Shown: one piece after another, positions 16,608-24,592 of the stretch
Position numbering within the stretch: position 1 is the first letter of the stretch
Layout: the number at the start of each line of letters is the position of its first letter
Source of the DNA: Streptomyces sp. NBC_00483
Lineage (GTDB): Bacteria; Actinomycetota; Actinomycetes; Streptomycetales; Streptomycetaceae
Direction of reading: 5' to 3'
Assembly (NCBI RefSeq): GCF_036013745.1
Contig: NZ_CP107880.1
Location: 8,742,001-8,806,000, forward strand
Length of the DNA: 64,000 nucleotides
Notes under the pieces: model-generated
The model's input: only the letters and a program-made list of their open reading frames with translations
What the model was told of the DNA's origin: nothing
The model's database searches: none
Made by a program: the position numbers and the translations under genes

Positions 16608-16989
16608 CCCCCCCCCCGCCGCCCGTGCTCCATAGCAGTGCCCCGTCGTCGTCCGGGGAGAGCTCGACCATGACGTACCGGCCGTCCCTGCCGCGTTCGG
16701 CGAGCTCGGGTGTCCGGTTCGCATAGACCTTCGTCACCGTCCGGTCCGCGACCTCGAAGGCCGATCCGGAGAGCGCGGAGTTGTCGATGTCGCGGTCGTA
16801 TTCGACCGTAAGGGCAATGAGCTTCTGCCCGGCGCCGTACACCTTGGTAATTGCTGTGGCGCCTTTTATGTGCCCGGCCTGTGAGGCCGCCGCATCCTGG
16901 GCGCTGGCATTGCTTACGGACAAACCGCCGGCCGCGGCAAGGCCGGAGACGGCCGCCGTACCGGCGATGAATGTGCGCCTGTCCACCAT
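16608..16989 (-). pseudogene. 5' half of the IS-split secreted esterase, with Tat signal
   Basis: About 127 codons. A twin-arginine signal (MVDRRTFIAGTAAVSGLAA, cleavage probable near SNASAQDA) is followed by an Ig-like N-terminal domain (ATAITKVYGAGQKLIALTVE, AFEVADRTVTKVYANRT) and ALLWSTGGGGG, where the IS110 element begins. Removing the element and one base of the G-run joins this half in frame to the 14064-15131 half, giving about 482 residues. The intact gene would have been an exported esterase or depolymerase. The fragment can at most make a short exported domain with an IS-encoded tail. Confidence 0.85.
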
Positions 16990-17263
16990 GACGACTCCTC
17001 GTTCGGAACGATCGCTGAGGCTGCTGGTCGATCGCGCCGGACATTACGCCGGATCATCGGGAACGTCTCCCGGCCACCTGTGAATTTCCATCGGGAAAAC
17101 GGGCGCGCAGCAATTCCGTGCCAGGTGAAAGTGGGTGGCCGGTATTGATGACGAAGCATGCAATCTTTGGTTTCACTCCCTGGTCGTTGTTGCACGGCGA
17201 AAGTGCCTGTGATGCTGCCCGCCGTTACGTCTGCCGACCGAGTGCCGACCATGGAGGACCGCA
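16990..17263. other. Divergent promoter region between the split esterase and the ceramidase-like gene
   Basis: About 270 bp of mixed, somewhat lower-GC sequence with no coding frame of normal bias. It must hold the promoters of the esterase (leftward) and the ceramidase-like gene (rightward; GGAGG at 17254-17258 is its ribosome site). I see no clear palindromic operator. Confidence 0.4.
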
Positions 17264-18664
17264 GTGACCGAGCAGCAGGACGACACAGGCGACATGGGGC
17301 CGAGCCGCAGATCGTTCATGGCCCTCACCGCTCTGGCGGCGGCCGTGCCCACTCTCATGGGCGGCGCCACGGCGGCCGAGGCGGCTTCATCCGGCTCTGA
17401 TCGATCCGGTTCCGATCGATCCGGTTCCGAGTTGAAGGCCGGCGCGGGCAAGGCGGTGTTCACGCCGTCCGCCGCGATCCTCCCGCTGGACAAGTTCACC
17501 TCGGTCCACGACGACCTGCACGCACGCGTCCTGCTTCTTGAGTCCGCGGGGAAGCGCATGGCCCTGGTCGTACTCGACCTCACCTCGGTCAGCGCGGAGG
17601 CGATCGGCCTGATCCGCGCGGCCGTCACCGGGGCCACCGGCGTCACCGCCGCCGACATCATGGTCACCGTCACGCACTGCTTCTCGGCGCCGCACGTGGC
17701 GGCCAGTACCTCCTCCGCGAGTGCGGCGGCCTACGCCCGGAACATCGTGGCCGCCACCAAGAGCGCCGCCGAGGACGCGGCCAACGGCCTGCGGTCGGCC
17801 CGGATCGGCTACGGCGAGGGCCGGGCCGACGTCAACGTCAACCGCAATGTCTCCACCGCCGACGGCTGGTGGCTCGGCGTCAACGAGCAACTCCCCTCCG
17901 ACAAGGGCGTGTACGTCGCCCGCGTCGACGACCTCGACGGCAACCCCCTCGCCCTCCTCACCAACTACAACGTGCAGTCCTGCGTGATGCAGGACTCCGT
18001 GATGGCCGACGGCAATCTGCCGATCACCGCCGACCTGGCCGGCGCCGCCGTCGCCCACGTCGAGGAGGCCTACCCGGACGCCGTCGGCTTCTGGCTGGTC
18101 GGGGCGTGCGGCGACCAGTTCCCCGGCCTGCGCGCCAAGCGGTACACCATCGACAAGGACGGGCACTGGACATACGGCGTCGACCTGAAGGACGCGGGCT
18201 TCGCACTCCTGGAGACGCAGGGCGAGCGGCTCGGCAACGAGATCGTGCGGGTCTCCGAGACAATCACCCGTTACGCGAGCGGCAGCAGGGCCCCGGTGCG
18301 CCTGGTCACCGACTCGGTGACCACCACTCAGATCACGGGCCCCGGAGCCAGCGCCCCGGTCAAGACCGCCACGTTCACCCCGGGAGACAGCGCCGAGGTG
18401 CCGCTGTGGGTCTTCCGGGTCGGTGACATCGCCTTCGCGGGAGTGTCACCGGAGCTGTCCACCAGCACGGCGCAGGCGATCCGTGAGGCCTCCCCGTTCA
18501 CGGGCACCTTCGTGATGTCGATGTTCGAAGGCGGCGCCAAGAACATGCCCGACCGGTGGAACTACGAGCACTTCACGTACGAGGCCCTGGACGGCTTCTA
18601 CGTCGAGGGCACCGCGGAAAAGGTCGCGGCCAGGATCGAGCGCACGGTGAAGTCGCTGAAGTAG
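17264..18664 (+). CDS. Secreted neutral-ceramidase-like protein
   Basis: 466 aa from GTG 17264, with GGAGG at 17254-17258. Twin-arginine signal RRSFMALTALAAAVPTLMGG, then a threefold Gly-Ser-Asp-Arg-type repeat (residues ~46-58), then a domain like the N-terminal catalytic part of neutral/alkaline ceramidases (AGAGKAVFTPSA, ALVVLDLTSVSAEAIGLIR, IMVTVTHCFSAPHV, DVNVNRNVS, FWLVGACGDQFPG). True neutral ceramidases are ~650 aa with a THTHSGPGG zinc motif; here the protein is short and the motif reads THCFSAPH. It may therefore bind metal differently or act on another substrate. It is probably exported and monocistronic. Confidence 0.75.
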   Translation: MTEQQDDTGDMGPSRRSFMALTALAAAVPTLMGGATAAEAASSGSDRSGSDRSGSELKAGAGKAVFTPSAAILPLDKFTSVHDDLHARVLLLESAGKRMALVVLDLTSVSAEAIGLIRAAVTGATGVTAADIMVTVTHCFSAPHVAASTSSASAAAYARNIVAATKSAAEDAANGLRSARIGYGEGRADVNVNRNVSTADGWWLGVNEQLPSDKGVYVARVDDLDGNPLALLTNYNVQSCVMQDSVMADGNLPITADLAGAAVAHVEEAYPDAVGFWLVGACGDQFPGLRAKRYTIDKDGHWTYGVDLKDAGFALLETQGERLGNEIVRVSETITRYASGSRAPVRLVTDSVTTTQITGPGASAPVKTATFTPGDSAEVPLWVFRVGDIAFAGVSPELSTSTAQAIREASPFTGTFVMSMFEGGAKNMPDRWNYEHFTYEALDGFYVEGTAEKVAARIERTVKSLK

Positions 18665-18720
18665 CTGAAGTCGCCTGCCTGGGCAGCCGGGCAGCCGGGC
18701 AGCCGGGCAGCCGGACCGTT

Positions 18721-18767
18721 GTGGCCGACCGGGCCGCTGCTTTCACGCCGCGGACCCGGTCGGCCAC
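18721..18767. terminator. Bidirectional terminator hairpin
   Basis: Perfect 13-bp stem GTGGCCGACCGGG (18721-18733) and CCCGGTCGGCCAC (18755-18767), 21-nt loop. It lies between the convergent ceramidase-like and protease genes. A run of four to five GGGCAGCC-type 8-bp repeats directly precedes it (18683-18714). Confidence 0.8.
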
Positions 18768-18774
18768 ACCCTCG

Positions 18775-19956
18775 TCAGGCGGTGACGAGCGTCAGCCCGT
18801 AGGCGTTGAGGATCTCGTTGACCGGCTGGAACCAGGTCTGGCCACCGCTCGTGCAGTCGCCCCAGCCGCCCGAGGTCACGCCCTGCGCCTGGTCGCCGGA
18901 GATGAACGAGCCGCCCGAGTCGCCGGGTTCGGCGCAGACGCTGGTGCCGGTCATCTCGTAGACCGGTCCCTGGCTGTAGTTGACGGTTTCGTTCTGGGCC
19001 AGCACGGTGCCGCAGTGCCAGTGCGACGTCGAGCCGGAGCGGCAGATGGACGAGCCGACGGGGGCCACCGCCGAGCCACGCACCAGGACATCACTGACGG
19101 TGCCCCAGCCGAGCACGACCGGCGTGGTCCACCAGCCGTTGCCGATCGGGATGTAGGAGTAGTCGTTGCCCGGGAAGGACGAACCGGCGAACGTGCCCAT
19201 CGCCGACCCGTCCCAGCCGACAACGGAGCTGCCCGCCGTGCCGCAGTGCCCCGCGCTGACGAAGCCGCCGACCACCGAGAACCCTATGGAGCAGCGGGTG
19301 TTGCCGTTGATGTAGTACGGGTCGCCGCCGACGGTGCCCGCGGCGAAGGTCCGTGGCGTCTGCCCTGCTCCGGCGCGGCGCACGCTGAGGAGCCCCGCCT
19401 TGCGTGCCGGGGCCAGGAACTCCCGGACAGCGGCGCTGTGTTCGGAGCCCTCGCGTATGTCTGCCACCACGCTGTTCGTGCGGGGATCGACGCGCCAACT
19501 GCGGACGGCCATGGGGGCGCCGTCCGTCTTGGCAACGTTGTCGAGTGTCGACTTCGCGGCGTCGAGCGCCCGGGCGCTGTGCGCCACCCGCACGACCGAG
19601 GCGCCGGTGTCGCGTACTGAATCAGCGGCCGGGCCACCGGATTTGGTGAGTCCGACGACGAGGGTGCCGCGTGCCGGGTCGTACCAGGTGCCGCCGAAGT
19701 CCTGACTGGCCGCACGCTCGGCCCGGGGCGCGAGTTCGGCTGCGGCGGCTTCCTGGTGCAGCCGGGCGCGGGCCTGTGAGGTGGTGAGCCCGAGGTCCCG
19801 CTGCATTGCGGTGGCCAGGCCGGGGGAGAGGGCGCGTGCGGACGAGGACTCCGTAGCCGCGTCGGCCGCGGCGGCGGGGGACGTCAGGCCCAGGGTGGCG
19901 GCGCCTAAGGTCAACAGGACGGCGAGAGCAGAGCGGAGTCCGGTCGTACGTCTCAT
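18775..19956 (-). CDS. Secreted S1 serine protease, streptogrisin / alpha-lytic type, with propeptide
   Basis: 393 aa pre-pro-enzyme. Sec signal peptide MRRTTGLRSALAVLLTLGAA to about SPAAAADA; an alpha-lytic-protease-like prodomain (~40-200); a mature chymotrypsin-fold domain from about residue 205. The catalytic triad is visible as His in SAGHCGTAG, Asp in GNDYSYI and Ser in PGDSGGSF, and cysteines pair as in streptogrisins (NTRCSIGF...SAGHC, SSICRSG...HWHCG). The gene is monocistronic, ends against the terminator at 18721-18767, and would be exported and self-processed for extracellular protein digestion. Confidence 0.92.
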   Translation of the reverse strand: MRRTTGLRSALAVLLTLGAATLGLTSPAAAADAATESSSARALSPGLATAMQRDLGLTTSQARARLHQEAAAAELAPRAERAASQDFGGTWYDPARGTLVVGLTKSGGPAADSVRDTGASVVRVAHSARALDAAKSTLDNVAKTDGAPMAVRSWRVDPRTNSVVADIREGSEHSAAVREFLAPARKAGLLSVRRAGAGQTPRTFAAGTVGGDPYYINGNTRCSIGFSVVGGFVSAGHCGTAGSSVVGWDGSAMGTFAGSSFPGNDYSYIPIGNGWWTTPVVLGWGTVSDVLVRGSAVAPVGSSICRSGSTSHWHCGTVLAQNETVNYSQGPVYEMTGTSVCAEPGDSGGSFISGDQAQGVTSGGWGDCTSGGQTWFQPVNEILNAYGLTLVTA

Positions 19957-20120
19957 GCGTGAGCTCCTTCATTTCCGTGTGGGGCGGGAATGGTACGGAC
20001 CTGCGACGTACTGTCGACCTGATGTCGCGCGCATGTCAATGCCGTGGCGGGATGCACTGCTTACGACTCCGCCGCACACCCGGTCACGGCTGCCGTGGTG
20101 CAGGTGACCGACTGATGTGA

Positions 20121-20461
20121 GCGGCGGCCGGATCCCTCGGAGACGACGTGACCCTGATGTGCGACGCCAATCAGCGCTGGGACCTGTCGACCGCGCACCG
20201 GAGGATGCCGGTCCTCGAAGAGACGCGCATGGACTGGGTGGAGGAACCGCTGCACGCCGACGATCTCGACGGCCATGTCGCTCCGCAGCGCTCGACGACC
20301 CTCGACATCGCCGCGGGGCGAAAGTATCTACAGCTACCAGCAGTTCACCGGCTTCATCGCCCACGACGCCGTCCGTGTCGTCCAGCCCGACGCCACCCGG
20401 CTCGGCGGTGTGACCGAATGGCGGCAGGTGTCCACGGCCGTCGCGGCCCGGGCCCGCCGGG
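20121..20461 (+). pseudogene. Internal fragment of an enolase-superfamily (MR/MLE) gene
   Basis: The frame from 20121 gives TLMCDANQRWDLSTAHRRMP and DWVEEPLHADD, i.e. the metal-ligand strands VDANQ and WxEEP of mandelate-racemase-type enzymes. Near 20318 a one-base shift moves the reading to GESIYSYQQFTGFIAHDAV then VQPDATRLGGVTEW, the next two motifs in correct order (GES, QPD). Both the N-terminal capping domain and the C-terminal His region are missing. It is a dead remnant of a sugar-acid dehydratase-type gene. Confidence 0.8.
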
Positions 20462-20508
20462 GCTGGCAGCTGCGCGGGGTCGGCGCGTTGCGTGGCGCAT
20501 AAGGCTGC

Positions 20509-21486
<978 letters not shown>

Positions 21487-21601
21487 TCACTCAACTTAAC
21501 GCTGACCGTGACTGCGGTGACTTCCCTGAAGGCTCGGGGCGGGGAAACCTGGTGGCACCAACGAGTTCGACTCCCCTTCCGGCAAAGGAAAAGGCTGCCC
21601 C

Positions 21602-22216
21602 GTGCCCACCCACCTCCCCGCGTTCCTCGCCACCACCCTCCTGCTGTCGATGCTGCCGGGACCCGGCCAGGCACTCATGACCCGGCAGACACTCATGGGC
21701 GGGCCTCGCGCCGCTTGGGCGACCATCGCGGGCAACTCCACGGGGATCGTGCTCTGGTCACTCGCCGCGTCCGCCGGCCTCTCCGCTGTCCTGCTCGCCA
21801 ACCCGCACGCGCTCGAGGTCGTCCGCCTCGTGGGCGGGGCCGTACTGGTGTGGCTGGGAATCTCCACCCTGCGGGCATCGAGGAAGAGCAACGCCACAGC
21901 CGAGGGCGGTGGGGCGGTGCGCTCCTGGAAGGGATTCGCCGTCGGGCTGGGAACGAACCTCGGCAACGCCAAGGCGGGAGTCTTCGCCGTCTCGATGCTG
22001 CCGCAGTTCGTCACGGACGGCGGGTCACTCCTCGTCTCCGGCACCGTCCTCGGCGTGGTCTGGGCGCTGGTCACGGCCGCCTGGTACGTGGCCTTCACCT
22101 GGGCCGTGGGCCGGGGGCGGCGGCTGGTGTCGAGGCCGGCCGTTCAGCGCGGCCTTCAGGTCACCACCGGAGGGGTGTTGCTGGTGCTCGGCGTGGCGGT
22201 GGCGTCGGGCCTGTGA
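21602..22216 (+). CDS. LysE/RhtB-family amino acid exporter
   Basis: 204 aa, five to six TM segments, full family length. GTG 21602 with a purine-rich AAAGGAAAAGG upstream. Typical N-terminus: LLLSMLPGPGQALMTRQTLMGGPRAAWATIAGNSTG (the PGP-x-GxxxG stretch); AFAVGLGTNLGNAKAGVFAV-type sequence in the middle carries the conserved NxKA. The family exports basic amino acids, homoserine/threonine or related metabolites in exchange for protons. The divergent LysR gene is its likely activator. The specific substrate is not clear. Confidence 0.88.
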   Translation: MPTHLPAFLATTLLLSMLPGPGQALMTRQTLMGGPRAAWATIAGNSTGIVLWSLAASAGLSAVLLANPHALEVVRLVGGAVLVWLGISTLRASRKSNATAEGGGAVRSWKGFAVGLGTNLGNAKAGVFAVSMLPQFVTDGGSLLVSGTVLGVVWALVTAAWYVAFTWAVGRGRRLVSRPAVQRGLQVTTGGVLLVLGVAVASGL

Positions 22217-22234
22217 GCGCCGACGTCCTGACCG

Positions 22235-22720
22235 CTACGCGCCGGAGGCCCCGTCGCCCGGGGCGGCGGCGCGCAGGAGTTTCGCCGCCACTGCCCGAAG
22301 GTCGCCGCGCTCCGTGGCTGTCAGCGGCTCGGTCAGTTCGGTGACGGCCTGGTCCATCTCTGCGGCGCACAGTTCCGCGAGGGCGCGGCCCGTCGGAGTG
22401 AGGGCGATCAGGACGCTGCGGCCGTCGTGCGGTGAGGGGCGGCGTTCCACCAGCCCGCGCTTCTCGGCGCGGCTCGCCAGTCCGGTCATGGAGGACTTGT
22501 CCAGGCCCAGGTGGCGGGCGAGTTCGAGCATGCCGGGTGTGCGGTCACGCAGGATGCCGAGGAGACGGACCTGAATCAGGGACAGGTCGTGGTCGGCGGC
22601 CATGCGGGAGAGGATCCCCTGGACCAGGAAGGAAAGCTGGACCAGGGCGTCGACGGTGTTCTGGGGTTCGTCCGCAGCCTGGGAGCCGTCCGTCCCCTGG
22701 GGAGTGGGGGTGGGTGTCAC
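22235..22720 (-). CDS. MarR-family transcriptional regulator
   Basis: 161 aa from GTG 22718-22720, with AGAGGCGG upstream; the frame is open a little further but only to a TTG with no ribosome site. MarR core: LVQLSFLVQGILSRMAADHDLSLIQVRLLGILRDRTPGMLELARHLGLDKSSMTGLASRAEKRGLVERRPSPHDGRSVLI, with the wing DGR. Divergent from the reductase at 22847, across a promoter carrying two spaced direct repeats, so it probably represses it. MarR/MDR-reductase pairs of this kind commonly respond to quinones or other electrophiles; the ligand is unknown. Confidence 0.85.
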   Translation of the reverse strand: MTPTPTPQGTDGSQAADEPQNTVDALVQLSFLVQGILSRMAADHDLSLIQVRLLGILRDRTPGMLELARHLGLDKSSMTGLASRAEKRGLVERRPSPHDGRSVLIALTPTGRALAELCAAEMDQAVTELTEPLTATERGDLRAVAAKLLRAAAPGDGASGA

Positions 22721-22762
22721 TGTGTCCGCCTCTGGCCGATCTGGTACGCGGCACGAACCACC

Positions 22763-22816
22763 TTGACTTGGTACGTGCCGCAAACTATCTTGAAAGTAGT
22801 ACGTGTCGCAAACTAT
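22763..22816 (+). promoter_or_regulatory. Promoter with two direct repeats, probable MarR operators
   Basis: TTGACT (22763-22768) and TATCTT (22786-22791) are 17 bp apart, a good housekeeping-type promoter for the reductase gene. A repeat GTACGTGCCGCAAACTAT at 22771-22788 recurs at 22799-22816 with one change, 28 bp period. The first copy overlaps the spacer and -10, so a bound regulator would block transcription. Confidence 0.65.
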
Positions 22817-22846
22817 ATGCGGTCACACTGCCTCGGGAGAACCCCT

Positions 22847-23806
22847 ATGCACGCAGCCGTCGTCCATTCCTTCGACACCCCGCCCCGCTACGACACCGTC
22901 GACACCCCCACACCCCGGGGAGAGCGCGAAATCCTCGTGGACGTCGTCGCTGCCGGTCTGCACCCGCGCGTACGATCCTCCGCCGACGGCAGCCACTACA
23001 CCTCCGAGGGTGTGCTGCCGCTCGTGCCGGGCATCGACGCCGTCGGTCGCACGGCGGAGGGGGAGTTGCTCTACTTCGTCGCCCCGGACACCGCGCTGGG
23101 CACGATGGCCGAGCAGGCCGTCGTGGACCGCCGTCGCGCCATCGCCCTGCCGCCCGACACCGACCCGGTCGCGGTGGCCGCGGCCATGAACCCCGGCATG
23201 TCCTCCTGGGTCGCCCTGCGCCGCCGCATCGCTCTCCCGGCGGGCGCACGCGTCCTGGTCCTGGGTGCGACCGGCAGCGCAGGCCGGCTCGCCGTGCAGA
23301 TCGCGCGGCACCTCGGCGCCGAGCGTGTCGTGGCGGCCGGCCGCGATCCCGGGCGGCTGGCCCTGCTGCCCGGCCTGGGCGCGGACGAGACCGTCTCCCT
23401 GTCCGGCGGGCCCGAGCAGGTCGCCGAGCACCTCGGCAAGAGCGCCGGCGACGTGGACGTCGTCATCGACTACCTGTGGGGCGCGGCCACCGAGCATGCC
23501 CTGACCGCACTGCTGACCGCCCGACCCGACCGGAGCAGGCCCCTGGCCTGGATCCAGATCGGCTCCGTCGCCGGGCCGGACATCACCCTGCCGTCCTACC
23601 TCCTCCGCGCCGCCAATCTGCAGATCATGGGCAGCGGCCAAGGCTCGGTCACCACCGCAGGCATCCTCGCCGAACTCCCTTCCCTGGCAGCCGAGATCAC
23701 CTCCGGAACCTTCTCGATCGACCCGTCCCCGCTACCCCTGTCGGAGGTCGAGCGGGCATGGACGATGCCGACGCCGCCTGGCCGGCGCGTTGTGCTGATC
23801 CCCTGA
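22847..23806 (+). CDS. MDR-family NADPH:quinone reductase-like oxidoreductase
   Basis: 319 aa from ATG 22847 (GGGAG upstream). GroES-like N-terminal domain (EILVDVVAAGLHPRVRSSADG, LVPGIDAVGRT) and Rossmann domain with VLVLGATGSAGRLAVQIARHLGAERVVAAGRD. The structural and catalytic zinc ligands of alcohol dehydrogenases are lacking. The sequence ends with the usual substrate-domain strand (PLPLSEVERAWTMPTPPGRRVVLIP). Divergent from a MarR regulator; expected to be induced by its substrate, probably a quinone, enone or similar electrophile. Confidence 0.85.
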   Translation: MHAAVVHSFDTPPRYDTVDTPTPRGEREILVDVVAAGLHPRVRSSADGSHYTSEGVLPLVPGIDAVGRTAEGELLYFVAPDTALGTMAEQAVVDRRRAIALPPDTDPVAVAAAMNPGMSSWVALRRRIALPAGARVLVLGATGSAGRLAVQIARHLGAERVVAAGRDPGRLALLPGLGADETVSLSGGPEQVAEHLGKSAGDVDVVIDYLWGAATEHALTALLTARPDRSRPLAWIQIGSVAGPDITLPSYLLRAANLQIMGSGQGSVTTAGILAELPSLAAEITSGTFSIDPSPLPLSEVERAWTMPTPPGRRVVLIP

Positions 23807-23932
23807 GGCGGTTTGGCGCACGACAAAGAGGGGCGGTGCCGCTGCGGCACTCCCCGAGACGAGACCTGCTGTGGCACGCCGTGCTGAGGAGCACTGCCGG
23901 CCATCGCCGTCTCAGCCGGATCACTGGGGGAT

Positions 23933-24411
23933 GGTGACCAGGGTGCGGCCGCGGCCTCCGGCGTCGACGCGGTCGTGCGCTTTGGTGATCTCCTCCAGCG
24001 GGAAACGGGTCGCCGATGTCCACGGTGAGGGCGCCGACGGCGGCATCGTACGCGTGGCGGATGCGTGGGTCGGCGGCGTTGCCGTGCAGGAAGAACTCGG
24101 CGCAGCGGTAGTAGTTCGAGGCGCGCAGGAACCCGTCGCGGGCGCTGGTGTCGTGGCCGCCTTCCAGTGAGGTGCGGGCCTGGTCGGCGATCCGGTGGGC
24201 GGTGGCCAGCCACTGGTCGTGCCAGCTGTCGTAGTCACCGTCGGCGATGCCCTGGGCGGTGGTGGCGACTTCGCCGGAGTCGGCGCCGCCGTAGGCGATG
24301 TGACCGAGGGTCCGCAGCGTCTCGTACCAGAACGAGGGGTGGTCGGGGAAGAAGATCGGCTTCACCAAGGACTCCAGGGGTGTGGCCTGGCGTTGCGGCA
24401 CCTTGATCACC
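23933..24411 (-). pseudogene. Chimeric remnant: alpha/beta-hydrolase N-terminus joined to a dehydrogenase tail
   Basis: From GTG 24408-24410 the frame encodes ~110 residues of an alpha/beta-hydrolase N-terminal helical domain (LVKPIFFPDHPSFWYETLRT, HGNAADPRIRHAYDAAVGAL), similar to esterases of the FrsA/dipeptidyl-peptidase type. The expected hydrolase core with its GxSxG is missing. Near 24005 the frame slips. In the next frame the sequence reads FPLEEITKAHDRVDAGGRGR plus LVTIP, the C-terminus of a zinc-type dehydrogenase. Two unrelated gene ends therefore meet here, probably through deletion. Confidence 0.7.
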
Positions 24412-24427
24412 GGCTTAGTTTCGCTCC

Positions 24428-24592
24428 ATGGCGGAGACGGGATCTTTCGGGTTATTCGGCCGAGGTCTTGAGGGCCTGGTGGTGGAGGGGTTGGTGGCGG
24501 AGGGGGATCTGCCCCGCTGTGAGGACCCGCCGGGCCGGGGCTTCGACGAGCTCCACTTCCAGCCGGCGCGACGGGCGTGTTTGTGGGCGTGA
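24428..24592 (+). CDS. Possible 54-residue protein upstream of SulP
   Basis: ATG 24428 opens a 54-codon frame (MAETGSFGLFGRGLEGLVVE...) whose TGA at 24590-24592 overlaps the GTG 24589 of the SulP gene as GTGA. That is the usual translational-coupling arrangement in this window. There is no clear ribosome site before ATG 24428 and I recognise no family. It could be a leader peptide, a fragment, or chance. Confidence 0.25.
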   Translation: MAETGSFGLFGRGLEGLVVEGLVAEGDLPRCEDPPGRGFDELHFQPARRACLWA

